Below the pieces are notes generated by a model. It saw only the letters and a list, made by a program, of their open reading frames with translations, was not told where the DNA came from and ran no database searches. From Chloroflexota bacterium (GTDB lineage: Bacteria; Chloroflexota; UBA6077; FW602-bin22; JAMCVK01), in NCBI GenBank assembly GCA_023475225.1, contig JAMCVK010000039.1, positions 38,195 through 102,194 of the forward strand: a stretch of DNA of 64,000 nt, given 5' to 3'. This document shows positions 55,690-64,000 of the stretch, in pieces. The position numbers and the translations under genes are program-made. The stretch's first letter is position 1. Each line of letters opens with the position of its first letter.

Positions 55690-56364
55690 GTGGTATACGA
55701 TTTCCATACCCAAACGTTCTTAAGCGATGCTGCGCTCTCGCCGGTCGAACTCGTTCGCCGGGCCATCATTAGAGGATATAAGGCTATCGCTCTGACCGAT
55801 CACGTCGGCAGCGGCAACTGTGAGCTGGTGTTGAAACAGCTGATCCAGGATTGCACCATCTGCATGCGCCATTGGGATATTATCGCCATTCCTGGGGTTG
55901 AATTGACTCATGTTCCAGCCGCGGCTATCGCCGAGGTGGCCCATTTAGCCAAGGGGGTGGGGGCACTCATCGTTGTCGTTCATGGGGAGACGATCGTAGA
56001 GCCAGTTGAGCCAGGCACGAATCTGGCTGCCGTACAGTGCTCTGGGGTGGACATTCTCGCCCATCCCGGGTTTATAACTGCTGAGGAGGCCCAACTAGCG
56101 GCAGGGAATGGCATCTTTCTCGAGATCAGCGCCCGTAAGGGACACTCTCTAACAAATGGTCATGTAGTTAAGGTCGCCCGTGCCGCAGGGGCTAAACTCC
56201 TGGTTAATTCCGACGCCCACGATCCAGATGACCTACTTACCCCTGCGTTTGCTCGCAGTGTCGCCAGCGGCGCCGGGCTGCTGCCGGAGGAACTCGACGA
56301 GGTACTCCTTAAGAATCCAACCCGATTGTTGAGCAAGATCGGATTGTCCAGGAGAGTGACTTAG
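55690..56364 (+). CDS. PHP-domain phosphoesterase-like protein
   Basis: A 224-residue PHP-family protein. DFHTQTFLSDAALSPVELVRRA (a variant of the HxH motif), ALTDHVGSGN, PGVELTHVP, HPGFITAEEAQ and NSDAHDPDDL are the metal-binding motifs, the last being intact. Relatives act as histidinol phosphatases or nucleases. GTG start at 55690, AGGAGG upstream. The substrate is not known; the first His pair is FHT rather than HxH, so activity may be altered. Confidence 0.78.
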   Translation: MVYDFHTQTFLSDAALSPVELVRRAIIRGYKAIALTDHVGSGNCELVLKQLIQDCTICMRHWDIIAIPGVELTHVPAAAIAEVAHLAKGVGALIVVVHGETIVEPVEPGTNLAAVQCSGVDILAHPGFITAEEAQLAAGNGIFLEISARKGHSLTNGHVVKVARAAGAKLLVNSDAHDPDDLLTPAFARSVASGAGLLPEELDEVLLKNPTRLLSKIGLSRRVT

Positions 56365-56372
56365 TTACTGCT

Positions 56373-56852
56373 CTAACCCCTCCCGGGAACGACAGACCAG
56401 GAGGGAGGAAGCTCATAACGATGCAGGATACCCGCCTCATATAGGCGCACTTTCCCCGTCCGCTTAACCTCAGCAAACGTGTTCTGGATCTGGACGATAC
56501 GTCGATCGAGCAGATTGAAAATGATGGCGCCGGCCTTCACCGACTGCAGGCTCGCTTTCCTGGTCTCGTCGTCTACCACCCGGAATACCGGGAGCTCATG
56601 GGGACGACAATAACGGAGAGCCTGGTGGATGGCCTCATAATTGCTCCCCCCATTATGCTCATCAAATACAGCTAAACCGCTCGTGACATATTCACAGAGC
56701 TGTGGATCATAGCGCGCGCTGAAATCGAGCAGTTTTCCCAGGGTATCAGCTCCATCAGCACAAGCGGCCACTAGAGCAGTCAGCGCCTGACAATCGGCCA
56801 CGAAGCTAACTGCCCCCTGCCAGTCGATGACTGTATATCTCATTACATTCAC
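56373..56852 (-). CDS. Hypothetical protein
   Basis: A 159-residue soluble protein that I cannot assign. It begins NVMRYTVIDWQGAVSFVADCQALTALVAACADGAD and ends RYELPPSWSVVPGRG. It appears mixed alpha/beta with an FNLLDRRIVQIQNTF strand-helix unit in the middle. It converges on the PHP gene (8 bases apart) and has AT-rich DNA upstream of its start. Confidence 0.6.
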   Translation of the reverse strand: MNVMRYTVIDWQGAVSFVADCQALTALVAACADGADTLGKLLDFSARYDPQLCEYVTSGLAVFDEHNGGSNYEAIHQALRYCRPHELPVFRVVDDETRKASLQSVKAGAIIFNLLDRRIVQIQNTFAEVKRTGKVRLYEAGILHRYELPPSWSVVPGRG

Positions 56853-56988
56853 AACTCAACCCTCCTCACTGATTATATGATAACACAGAAGAGGAGTTGA
56901 GGAAACTTCTGCGCCTGTGCCTGCAAATAAGTACTTCAGATGGCTTGGAAATATATCATCGTTTACTATAAAAACGTGAGTTTGCATA

Positions 56989-58158
56989 TTATTTACCTTT
57001 TTTTTCAGATAGCACTATATATTCGTGTTTAAAAACATAAAATCCGCCAACCAATGCACGGTATCGCCAAAGTTCTTTTTGATTTCTCTTGCCTCTCGTC
57101 TCCTCAAAGTTCTTCACAATAATACTTTTTAATAAGTAATCCCTCTTTAGAACCTCATTCATACAATAGAATCCTAGGGGTATCCATTCACCTTTTGAAT
57201 ATTTATCCCCAATAACCAAAACCATGTATCGCCCCTTTTCTAAAAACGGAGCGGTGTTATCTACTGCCTCACCAAACATCTTCAAAAATTCTTCTGTATT
57301 TCTTGCATTTGAAAGATCATTCTTATCTTTTGAAAACTTAATAATGTCGTGATATGGTGGGTGCACGATAAGAAGTTGTATCTGATTTATTTTGTGCCTA
57401 TCCAAAACTGCCTTTATGTCTACAGTTCTGCTATCGCCAACAATTACTTCGGTAGTTACATTATTTTCATTCTGTTCTCTCTCAAGCAATTCCTTCGCTT
57501 TTTGTGCTACCTCAGGATTTAGTTCTATTCCGATGCCATTACGTCCCAATCTTCTGCATTCAATCAAGGTTGTACCACTTCCTACAAAAGTATCCAAAAT
57601 CCAATCACCTTTCCTGGTATACCTCAACATCATCTGATGTGGAATTTGTGGAATAAAGTTCCCCCAATACCAACCCAAATGGGCACCGGAAGTATCTCTC
57701 TTATCTAATATCCATAAGCTATCAGTTATAATTTCATCATACTCTTTCCATCTTAGAAGGTTTATATCGTTAATCCTGCTAGTTTTAATCTTTTGAACTC
57801 CGTCTTTTAGCCTTTTGAGATAATACTTTGCCCTTCCAATCGTCTGTGCCTCTAAGATCTGGTTCAGTTCAGAGATTAGCACGTCTTTACGTAAGGTAAT
57901 AGTCTCCCCATTAGCGGAGATATTCAATATGCCATCTTGGTCATTCTCACGATGAGCAATAATGTTTTTTAAGGTAATTGTTTTGTTCCTAACAGAACTT
58001 AAATCGTTTAAGCCGTTAATTTGATCTAAAAGTTGGATAAACTCGTTCTTGTTTAACATGATCGCTTCATAGACCAGTGGTGTTGCTTCTAAATTTCCGG
58101 CTGTTAATTGTTTGGTCTCAATTGAGGAAGCGTAGCCAATGACGTATGACCACCACAT
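56989..58158 (-). CDS. Orphan N6/N4 DNA methyltransferase, AT-rich, probably acquired
   Basis: A 389-residue DNA methyltransferase. LDTFVGSGTTLIECRRLGRNG (near residue 188) is the SAM-binding segment and VHPPYHDIIKF (near 267) the catalytic PPY with His in place of the first Asp. The N-terminal 150 residues (LSSVRNKTITLKNIIAHREND ...) have no recognised domain. The gene is AT-rich throughout, unlike its neighbours, and uses AAA/AAT/TTA codons freely, a sign of transfer. No endonuclease gene is adjacent. Starts ATG 58158 or 58059. The 203 bases beyond hold a promoter for the M1 gene. Confidence 0.8.
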   Translation of the reverse strand: MWWSYVIGYASSIETKQLTAGNLEATPLVYEAIMLNKNEFIQLLDQINGLNDLSSVRNKTITLKNIIAHRENDQDGILNISANGETITLRKDVLISELNQILEAQTIGRAKYYLKRLKDGVQKIKTSRINDINLLRWKEYDEIITDSLWILDKRDTSGAHLGWYWGNFIPQIPHQMMLRYTRKGDWILDTFVGSGTTLIECRRLGRNGIGIELNPEVAQKAKELLEREQNENNVTTEVIVGDSRTVDIKAVLDRHKINQIQLLIVHPPYHDIIKFSKDKNDLSNARNTEEFLKMFGEAVDNTAPFLEKGRYMVLVIGDKYSKGEWIPLGFYCMNEVLKRDYLLKSIIVKNFEETRGKRNQKELWRYRALVGGFYVFKHEYIVLSEKKGK

Positions 58159-58333
58159 ACGCTCATCTTCTTCACGGATTAAGGCTTGTCACGTGACACT
58201 TTGTAGCCAGACTCCGGTTTGCATCGACCGGTCATCTAACGCCTAATTCGAGCCTGGTTTCGCGTTTCGACGTTCTTGCCCTCCCTTGACCTTAGTATAT
58301 ATCGCCGTCGTTGGAAGTCAATGCACATGATGA

Positions 58334-58363
58334 TTGACACCGTTCGCTCGGCGGTGCTATAGT
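58334..58363 (+). promoter_or_regulatory. Promoter of the M1-like peptidase gene
   Basis: TTGACA and TATAGT are separated by 18 bases. The GTG at 58362 overlaps the -10, so translation must begin downstream, at ATG 58392 or TTG 58404. Confidence 0.7.
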
Positions 58364-58391
58364 GCCCACCGTCATTCCAGTACGTTCAGTG

Positions 58392-60179
58392 ATGGGGGTC
58401 TTATTGAAGAGAACGGCCATATTATTGATTCTCCTCTTCTGTCTTCTCGGGCTCATTCCCATTCATCCCACTGAAGCAGCCAACAGCCTAACTCACTATA
58501 ATTTCATCATTGATCTTGATTACCAGACAGCCTCTCTCTCTGTCAAGGAGGAGATCACCTATATCAACGCAACTGGCCAGGACCTCACCTCTTTGGTTCT
58601 CAACGTGACCCCTGCCTACTTCGGTGCCTTCCGTCTTTCAGCCTGTACCGTTGATGAACAGGTGGTGACTCCCCAGCTCAACGGTGTTGTGCTGGAAGTG
58701 CCATTGTCCCATCCTCTAGTCAATGGTGCTTCGACGCGGCTGCAGCTCGATTTTCAGATAAAGGTGCCCAGGCCGGGGAACCTGCGCTTCGGCGCTGGCG
58801 ACGGCATCATCGCTCTGGGCAACTGGTATCCGGTGATGGCCGTCTATCGCCCAGTCGGACGCTTCGGTGGCGGTCAAGCGCCGGCCGGCTGGGACCGCCA
58901 TCCCTATGTGCCTACTGGGGATGCCTTCTTCACCGAAGTAGCTAATTACGACGTCGTTCTGCGCTCCAGCGAGCCGGTGGTCGTCGCCCATACCGGTAGC
59001 ACCATCAGCCACGAAGCCACCAGGTGGGTCTTTAAGGCCGAAGCAGTGCGAGATTTTGCCCTGGCCATATCCAACCGCTACCAGACCCAATCGGTCACGG
59101 TTGACCAAACCACCATCACTGCCTTCTACCTTCCAGAGCATGCCAAGGGTGGAGCACTGTATCTGCAAGCAGCCGCCGAGACGCTACGCTGGGGCAACGC
59201 CCTGTTTGGCGTCTACCCTTATTCCACGTTACAGGTGGCTGAAGCCTACACGAATGACCCCGGCTGGTTTGGACAGGAGTATCCTAACGTCGTCTTCGTG
59301 AGCAGCTTGACCACGGCCGATGATGGTGGCATCGGTAGCTATCTTGGCTATCTGGTGGCCCACGAGACTTTACATCAATGGTTCTACGGACTGGTGGGCA
59401 ACGACCAGATTTTCGACCCCTGGCTGGACGAGGCCTTGACTACCTATAATACCTACCAGCTCTATCGCTCCCGTTACCCAGAGCTGTATAAGGGGATGTG
59501 GGAGCGTTTTCAGGAAGGCTATCGGGCGGCCGTTCAGGCCTGGGGCGACCGTCCGGTCAACTCCTCCATCTACGATTTCACTAACGAGAACCATTACTTC
59601 GCCATCGTCTACCGCAAAGGCAGCCTATTTTTAGACGAATTACAACGGACTATGGGCGATCAAGCCTATTTCTCCCTTCTGCACGAGTACGTCCAAAGAT
59701 ATAAAATGCGTTTGGCCTCACCGTTTGACTTCCTCGATTTGGCTCAATCGCTCTCAAGGGTCGATCTTAGTCCTATCATCCAACGCTACTTCACTTATGC
59801 AAAGTATCAAGCCCAACCAGTTACGCCATCTCCCCAGCCTACTGTCCGGGCAACGCCACTCGTCGCACCGACGCCATCGCCCCAAGCGACGACTGTTCCT
59901 CAAGTGACACCCACCCCCACCCTGATACAGAGTCCGACCCCAACGGCCATAGTCCAACTAACCCCTACGCTGACGCCATCGCCACTGGCAACACCTACGC
60001 TCACTCCTATCCCAAGTCCCACACCGACCGTAGATATCGCGCCAGGTCCAGTGGCTGGAGTCGGGGTCAATGGAGGCAGTGGTGAAGCTCTCAGTCCCTG
60101 GAGATGGGTGCGTGCCCTTCCGGTCGCCGTTTTGCTGCTGGTGGCCCTGGTTGCCTACTGGTTCAGGCGACAACGGTGA
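58392..60179 (+). CDS. Exported M1-family aminopeptidase-like protein with Pro/Thr stalk and anchor
   Basis: A 595-residue protein. A signal peptide (KRTAILLILLFCLLGLIPI, about residues 6-30) ends near PTEAANS. Residues 35-470 follow the M1 peptidase plan, with zinc site HETLHQW at 324-330 and the distal ligand Glu347 (DEALTTY), 18 residues after the motif, as in the family. A Pro/Thr-rich stalk (470-560) and a C-terminal helix (ALPVAVLLLVALVAYWF) with basic end anchor it outside the membrane. The GAMEN substrate motif is not evident (GQEYPN occupies that place). ATG 58392 is used because the upstream GTG lies in the promoter. Confidence 0.85.
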   Translation: MGVLLKRTAILLILLFCLLGLIPIHPTEAANSLTHYNFIIDLDYQTASLSVKEEITYINATGQDLTSLVLNVTPAYFGAFRLSACTVDEQVVTPQLNGVVLEVPLSHPLVNGASTRLQLDFQIKVPRPGNLRFGAGDGIIALGNWYPVMAVYRPVGRFGGGQAPAGWDRHPYVPTGDAFFTEVANYDVVLRSSEPVVVAHTGSTISHEATRWVFKAEAVRDFALAISNRYQTQSVTVDQTTITAFYLPEHAKGGALYLQAAAETLRWGNALFGVYPYSTLQVAEAYTNDPGWFGQEYPNVVFVSSLTTADDGGIGSYLGYLVAHETLHQWFYGLVGNDQIFDPWLDEALTTYNTYQLYRSRYPELYKGMWERFQEGYRAAVQAWGDRPVNSSIYDFTNENHYFAIVYRKGSLFLDELQRTMGDQAYFSLLHEYVQRYKMRLASPFDFLDLAQSLSRVDLSPIIQRYFTYAKYQAQPVTPSPQPTVRATPLVAPTPSPQATTVPQVTPTPTLIQSPTPTAIVQLTPTLTPSPLATPTLTPIPSPTPTVDIAPGPVAGVGVNGGSGEALSPWRWVRALPVAVLLLVALVAYWFRRQR

Positions 60180-60186
60180 AAAGGTA

Positions 60187-61344
60187 TCAGCGCTTTATGG
60201 TGATATAGTCTGGGGGTACCAGGGAGACCCAGATGTTGCCGGGGATGAGAGCCAGTGGAGCGCCACTTTCTGTGAGGAACTGTGTCCGCTCGTCGGCCCG
60301 GCGGTGTACCCATTTGCCGCTGATCATCCGTCCATTGTGAAAGACCTCGACCTTGCCCTCACCGGTTAGTTCGATTTGAAGCGATTTGCCTCCCACGATA
60401 TCTTCCAGTATATCTGTGGGCCAGGTCTTCGCGTACTGGATGATCACATTTCGCACTCGCAGCTGCTCACTTGTATTAGCATCGATCTGCGGCTCACCAT
60501 TCAGATAGCGCAGGTAGCTCTTACTAGAGGGCTGGTAACGATATTCCACCCGTGAAGTGCCCGGGTAAGGGATGGCTATATATTGGGCCTGTTCAGACGG
60601 GCCGATGCCGGATGTCTGCTCCGGCGAGGCTGGCGACTCCGCGAAGAGAGCGGAGCGATCCAGTGAGACTTCACCCTCCCAACCGTTGAGCCGCGCTGCC
60701 TGGCGCAATCTGTTACTGCTGGTGTAGACGTTATACGGAGCGGGACGCTCCCGGATACGATGATAGAATTGACCGTAGCGGAATTCATCGAGATCCAGGA
60801 TGCCTGAGCGAGCGAGCCTGGTCATTATGGGGCCACTGGCTCCGACGTGGGCGAAGATAGCCTTATATTCCGCAGCTAACTGGAGATCGACCAGGCGAGC
60901 GCTGCGGATGGGACCGACTGAGTCGACGTCCTTATGGAGGAAAATGGCCGTAAAGCGGGTGACCCCCCATTCTGTCAGGTGTTCATAGACGATACAGGCG
61001 GCCGAGAGCCCTGCCTGTGGTCTAGCTGCCGGGGCGTTATCTATCTTCACAGCCAGCGGCCGGCGGTGCAACAGAGCAACATCCTGGATCTCCTCACCAT
61101 CTAGAGGACAGCGGGCGAAAGAGGTTGGCGATGGGGAGGGAGTCAATGGCTTGCTTGCTGTCGGCTGTCCAGCGACCGGCGTGGGCGTACTGGTCGCGAG
61201 GGTTACCCTGGGCGTGACTTGGACCGGTGGGGCTGGGCGGCCTTCGCTATGGCCTCGACTAATGACCAAGAGGATACCAGAGACGAATAATAAGCCCACC
61301 AACAGCGATCCTAAATACACCGGCTTCAGGTATCTTGATTCCAA
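60187..61344 (-). CDS. DUF3048 (YerB-like) exported protein
   Basis: A 385-residue protein with an N-terminal helix (VYLGSLLVGLLFVSGILLVIS, residues 9-29), a Pro/Thr stalk to residue 80, and the DUF3048 core: HRRPLAVKIDNAPAARPQAGLSAACIVYEHLTEWGVTRF, VGPIRSARLVDLQLA, and GKWVHRRADERTQFL. YerB-type proteins are membrane lipoproteins or anchors with unclear function, perhaps in the envelope. It converges with the M1 peptidase gene (7 bases). Confidence 0.85.
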   Translation of the reverse strand: MESRYLKPVYLGSLLVGLLFVSGILLVISRGHSEGRPAPPVQVTPRVTLATSTPTPVAGQPTASKPLTPSPSPTSFARCPLDGEEIQDVALLHRRPLAVKIDNAPAARPQAGLSAACIVYEHLTEWGVTRFTAIFLHKDVDSVGPIRSARLVDLQLAAEYKAIFAHVGASGPIMTRLARSGILDLDEFRYGQFYHRIRERPAPYNVYTSSNRLRQAARLNGWEGEVSLDRSALFAESPASPEQTSGIGPSEQAQYIAIPYPGTSRVEYRYQPSSKSYLRYLNGEPQIDANTSEQLRVRNVIIQYAKTWPTDILEDIVGGKSLQIELTGEGKVEVFHNGRMISGKWVHRRADERTQFLTESGAPLALIPGNIWVSLVPPDYITIKR

Positions 61345-61428
61345 GGAGTGCTCCGGTTCTCAGTCGTTCACACGATTGTCAGGGGCATTATACTCTTTGC
61401 TTAAGCGGATGGACAACCTTGATGGAAT

Positions 61429-61593
61429 TAGAGCCCAGGGTCTTTCGATTATTGGCGAAGGATGGGTGAGATTTGGTAATGTATGGTGATATGAGTGCAG
61501 TGTGCCACAACGGTTGGCAGTCTTCAGCCGCCCTTCAGCTGCTAGGCCTCTTGCCCTGACAACATAATCGAAAGACCCTGAAATAGAGCCCAG
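61429..61593. mobile_element. MITE-like element with 17-bp inverted repeats
   Basis: CAGGGTCTTTCGATTAT (61436-61452) and ATAATCGAAAGACCCTG (61564-61580) are perfect inverted repeats 111 bases apart. TAGAGCCCAG occurs at both outer edges (61429-61438 and 61584-61593), like a target duplication, although the left copy overlaps the repeat. The interior has no gene. The flanking 61345-61654 gap holds nothing else except the promoter below. Confidence 0.45.
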
Positions 61594-61599
61594 TAGTAC

Positions 61600-61628
61600 T
61601 TGGCAAGTGGGGGGAGCAGTGATATAAT
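61600..61628 (+). promoter_or_regulatory. Promoter of the glycoside-hydrolase-like gene
   Basis: TTGGCA and TATAAT are separated by 17 bases, 27 bases before the ATG at 61655. Confidence 0.75.
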
Positions 61629-61654
61629 GTTAACAACAAGAGTGGAGGCAGCTG

Positions 61655-62704
61655 ATGAATCCACCCCTCGAGCCAAGGCCGCTACCCTCCCTGCGCATCT
61701 CAGGGGTCGTCCTCAACAAGCCCCAGCTCATCGAGGCCCTGCGCCTCTACATTCCCAACCTCAGCGACATCCAGGTCCTCGATGAGGGTGCCCATAACCG
61801 TGGTACCGAGCTCTTCGTCCGGTTATACCCTGGACCGGGACCAGTGCCACCCAGTGGAGGAAGCTATATCCAGAAGGCCTTTTCTCAGGTTATGGACGAC
61901 ATCGTGGCTCTGCGAAATGTAAGGGGAGCGAATTTCCGACGAATCATCCCGGGCAACGAGCCAAACGCAGATGGTGAATGGCCACAGTCTGGCACTTACC
62001 ATGACTCGGCGGGTAACTCAGTTAGCTGGACTAACCATTACCAGGCTAATTTCTACAAGGCTATGAATGCCTACTATAAGGAGATTATTGATGAGCTTAA
62101 TAAGAGGAAGGCAAATGGTCAGGCACCGACTGATATCGAACTCTACTACCCCCCTATGGCTCAGAGCGCCGCAGCGGAGGGTAAAATTCGGTACTGCGAT
62201 AACGGAGATACCCAACCAGGTACTTTAGATGATGGTAGCATAGGTTACACCCACCTCCAGCAATCCATTGAATTGTATGGCCGTTTCACCTGGCATAATT
62301 ATTTCTTCTCCTGGCATGCCGCCGAAGGCTGCGTTGCCAACTATTTCCCTCAATGGCTCAAGGATGACTTGTACGTGGCGGGCTTCCCCAGCCGCATCAC
62401 CGAGTGCGGCTGGTGGCCACTGGACAACGGTGTGGCGCGGGAACGAAGAGACCGGGATAGCGGGGCAGGGAATTATGACCAGTACAAGTGTGACGATACT
62501 ACTCTGGCCGGGAACTTCCCTGAAGGCACCTACCCGCAGGATTTGATCTGGTTCATCACCCAAAGCCGCGCCGGGAATCTGCCGCCAGCTAGTGGCGTGG
62601 CCGTCTGGCTCTTGAGCACCCTTGATCCGAACTTCGATCCCCATGTGGCGGTCCGGGATGTCCAACGACCCTGGTATCAGAGTTTCAAAACATGGCAGCC
62701 GTAG
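61655..62704 (+). CDS. Glycoside-hydrolase-like TIM-barrel protein
   Basis: A 349-residue protein without a signal peptide. PGNEPN (Glu102) at the end of one strand and RITECGWWP (Glu250) at the end of another fit the acid/base and nucleophile positions of clan GH-A glycosidases. The intervening IELYYPPMAQS and YGRFTWHNYFFSWHA stretches look like barrel strands with aromatic substrate platforms. Family number unknown. GGAGGCAGCTG precedes the ATG. The next gene begins 10 bases later and is exported, so export of this protein is expected but not seen; a start further upstream is excluded by the promoter. Confidence 0.6.
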   Translation: MNPPLEPRPLPSLRISGVVLNKPQLIEALRLYIPNLSDIQVLDEGAHNRGTELFVRLYPGPGPVPPSGGSYIQKAFSQVMDDIVALRNVRGANFRRIIPGNEPNADGEWPQSGTYHDSAGNSVSWTNHYQANFYKAMNAYYKEIIDELNKRKANGQAPTDIELYYPPMAQSAAAEGKIRYCDNGDTQPGTLDDGSIGYTHLQQSIELYGRFTWHNYFFSWHAAEGCVANYFPQWLKDDLYVAGFPSRITECGWWPLDNGVARERRDRDSGAGNYDQYKCDDTTLAGNFPEGTYPQDLIWFITQSRAGNLPPASGVAVWLLSTLDPNFDPHVAVRDVQRPWYQSFKTWQP

Positions 62705-62714
62705 GGGGTGGGCT

Positions 62715-63710
62715 ATGCGCCTCGTTAAACTTTTCGTAGTTATCATCACCGTTCTTGTAGCATCGATACCGTCCTCACATGCGCAGGTTTTCCCTCAACC
62801 TGACGCCCGTATTGAGCAGGCACAGGTTCGCCCCGAGGCTGACGCCCGTATCGAGATCGTCTGGCCGCACGACCTGGCAGGCAATCCGGTGCCGTTGACT
62901 CAGGCCGATAGAGCCAATGTCAGGGTCTACCTCTTTGAGCGAGGCATCCGAGATGCCTACTGCTTCACAAGCGACATTGGGCTTTACCTCATGATGGCCA
63001 CAAACAACGACGTCCCGTCACCTCTCCACGTCCAGGGGATAGTCGGACCTCGCCGGGTGACGCAGGGCAATATATCTTTCTTTGCCTGGGATTTCAATGA
63101 TGTTGATGTAAGCCTAGCTCGTAACCCAGAGAATCGGCTCTATTTTATTGTGAGCGAGTTTGGGCTTTTGCCTGGGCCAAAAGTGGGCGCAACCCTCTAC
63201 GTCCAGAGCAATGTGTGGGCTCACGGGGCAAACGCCCTCACCTTCTTCCCCCTTCAAGATACCCCCATAGGCACTGCTCCCGCACCACCTCCCGGACCAT
63301 TACCCCGGATAGACCCCAAAATCCAGATTGTGTGGCCGCATGATCGCCAGGGCAAAGAGGTGCCGGTGACCCAGGCGGACCTGGTCAACATCGGCGTCAC
63401 CATCTTCCACCACGGAACGCTCATCTCGGTGTCACCAGAAGACGCCCGATCCGTACAGCTCTATCAGGCTTTGAATCAAGAGCCGTTGCGGCCCGTGGCT
63501 CTGGGTCAGAAGCGCATCGTGATGGCCAGGGGGATCACCTATCCGGTCTGGGAGTTCAATAACATCGATGTCTCAGCAGCCAGAGACCCCCGCAACAAAT
63601 ACTTCTTCCAGGTCACAGACGGGAGCGATAGATCCAACATCTGGGTGCATGGGGCTGATGGTCGCACCTACTTTCCTATCCAGGACGTGCCGGACACTGG
63701 CTGTCCGTAG
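62715..63710 (+). CDS. Secreted protein with two tandem repeats
   Basis: A 331-residue exported protein. Signal peptide residues 1-23 (KLFVVIITVLVASIPSSHAQ). Two similar domains follow: the first with ARIEIVWPHDLAGNPVPLTQAD, the second with KIQIVWPHDRQGKEVPVTQAD, each ending in a strand with WAHGANALTFFP or WVHGADGRTYFP. They look like beta-sandwich modules. I chose ATG 62715 because of the signal peptide; GGGGTGGGC lies before it. A Pro-rich linker (APAPPPGPLPR) joins the domains. Function unknown. Confidence 0.75.
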   Translation: MRLVKLFVVIITVLVASIPSSHAQVFPQPDARIEQAQVRPEADARIEIVWPHDLAGNPVPLTQADRANVRVYLFERGIRDAYCFTSDIGLYLMMATNNDVPSPLHVQGIVGPRRVTQGNISFFAWDFNDVDVSLARNPENRLYFIVSEFGLLPGPKVGATLYVQSNVWAHGANALTFFPLQDTPIGTAPAPPPGPLPRIDPKIQIVWPHDRQGKEVPVTQADLVNIGVTIFHHGTLISVSPEDARSVQLYQALNQEPLRPVALGQKRIVMARGITYPVWEFNNIDVSAARDPRNKYFFQVTDGSDRSNIWVHGADGRTYFPIQDVPDTGCP

Positions 63711-63771
63711 TCCTATGATTGGGCCAATTAGATGGCTGTGCTGTAGGGCTTCTTTCCGCGGGGGAACGCAT

Positions 63772-64000
63772 ATGTTTCCTAACCGGTTAGTCCTCAGGCT
63801 AGCAAGTATTTTACTGGGGATTCAATTGGTTGGTGTTATCTCCTTCACCCTGCCACCTACCACTGTTTGGGCGGATGAAGCGATCATCGTGCACGGATTC
63901 GTCTGGTACGACGATGACAGGGATGGAAAACTGGATAGCGGGGAAGAACGAGCAGCTGGGGCCACAGTTGCAGCCGGCGACATGGTAGTCAAGGTCCTCC
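63772..64000 (+). CDS. Secreted protein with SdrD-B-like domain, cut by the window end
   Basis: A frame from ATG 63772 runs past the window end. It opens with a signal peptide (RLASILLGIQLVGVISFTLP, cleavage near VWADE), then IIVHGFVWYDDDRDGKLDSG and EERAAGATV. The 'G-VWYDDDRDGKLDSGEE' pattern is that of SdrD-B-type calcium-binding repeats found on bacterial surface proteins. GGGGAACG precedes the ATG. It is the third gene of this secreted cluster. Confidence 0.65.
   Translation, partial: MFPNRLVLRLASILLGIQLVGVISFTLPPTTVWADEAIIVHGFVWYDDDRDGKLDSGEERAAGATVAAGDMVVKVL

Noticed and set aside
58362..58391. GTG 58362 as start of the M1-like peptidase
   Set aside because: It overlaps the -10 of a clear promoter, so it would lie upstream of the transcript start.
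1..64000. CRISPR arrays and rRNA genes
   Set aside because: No regularly spaced repeats or rRNA sequences were seen; the repeats found are dispersed intergenic units or low-complexity Pro/Thr codons.

Overview
The window looks like a chromosomal segment of an uncultivated, probably anaerobic member of the Chloroflexota (inference). Supporting points are the gene content and order, the Firmicutes-like rpmB/asp23/yloV and tig-clpP-clpX blocks, secreted proteins with Pro/Thr-rich stalks, a secreted protein ending in YLPAILR, an Asp23 protein, a double-cubane-cluster type reductase pair and many glycosyltransferases with large extracytoplasmic domains. Base composition is moderately GC-rich apart from one AT-rich methyltransferase gene. 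No rRNA, CRISPR array or intact transposase was found. Four tRNA genes are present: Leu-TAG, Gly-GCC, Val-TAC and Leu-TAA.

Layout. 1-9.5 kb is mostly housekeeping on the plus strand: two NUDIX hydrolases, a glycosyltransferase, ComM, a hydantoinase, rpe, a frameshifted membrane gene, then rpmB (minus) divergent from a DUF1858-asp23-yloV operon. 9.5-17.1 kb is a compact defence-type island: a nuclease-like gene facing a six-gene minus-strand operon encoding a large P-loop ATPase, a short PglZ phosphatase-like protein, an antitoxin/RelE pair, a DUF1156-type DNA methyltransferase and a small unknown protein. 17-25 kb holds a molybdopterin oxidoreductase, a NifU-like protein, a secreted repeat protein, endonuclease IV, a probable selenocysteine-containing glutaredoxin-PDZ protein whose TGA codon hides its start, ccmE-ccmD, a membrane-anchored dihaem cytochrome, a release-factor-like protein and grpE.

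25-45 kb contains two large membrane glycosyltransferases with shared tandem C-terminal domains, ion transporters, tRNAs, tig-clpP-clpX, a MogA-like protein, a GreA fused to a recombinase-type N-terminal domain, a GAF/HD-GYP protein translationally coupled to a 60-residue CorA remnant, and surE. 44.5-49.5 kb has a double-cubane-cluster reductase and its activase, preceded by a leader with a ten-codon ORF and an intrinsic terminator and followed by a truncated TusA/YedF-like relic; divergent from it is arsR-arsM-acr3 with two ArsR-type palindromes. 49.5-56.9 kb returns to housekeeping: archaemetzincin, PolX, rpsP-khpA-rimM and PHP proteins. 57-64 kb carries an AT-rich orphan methyltransferase, an M1-like peptidase, a DUF3048 lipid/wall-type protein, a small inverted-repeat element and the start of a cluster of secreted proteins.

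The observations most worth a second look are the selenocysteine glutaredoxin-PDZ gene (20965-21483), the small PglZ/DUF1156/ATPase island with an embedded toxin-antitoxin pair, the recombinase-domain-GreA fusion, the mini-CorA, and the leader plus truncated TusA-like gene flanking the double-cubane reductase operon, which with the selenoprotein hints at selenium metabolism.
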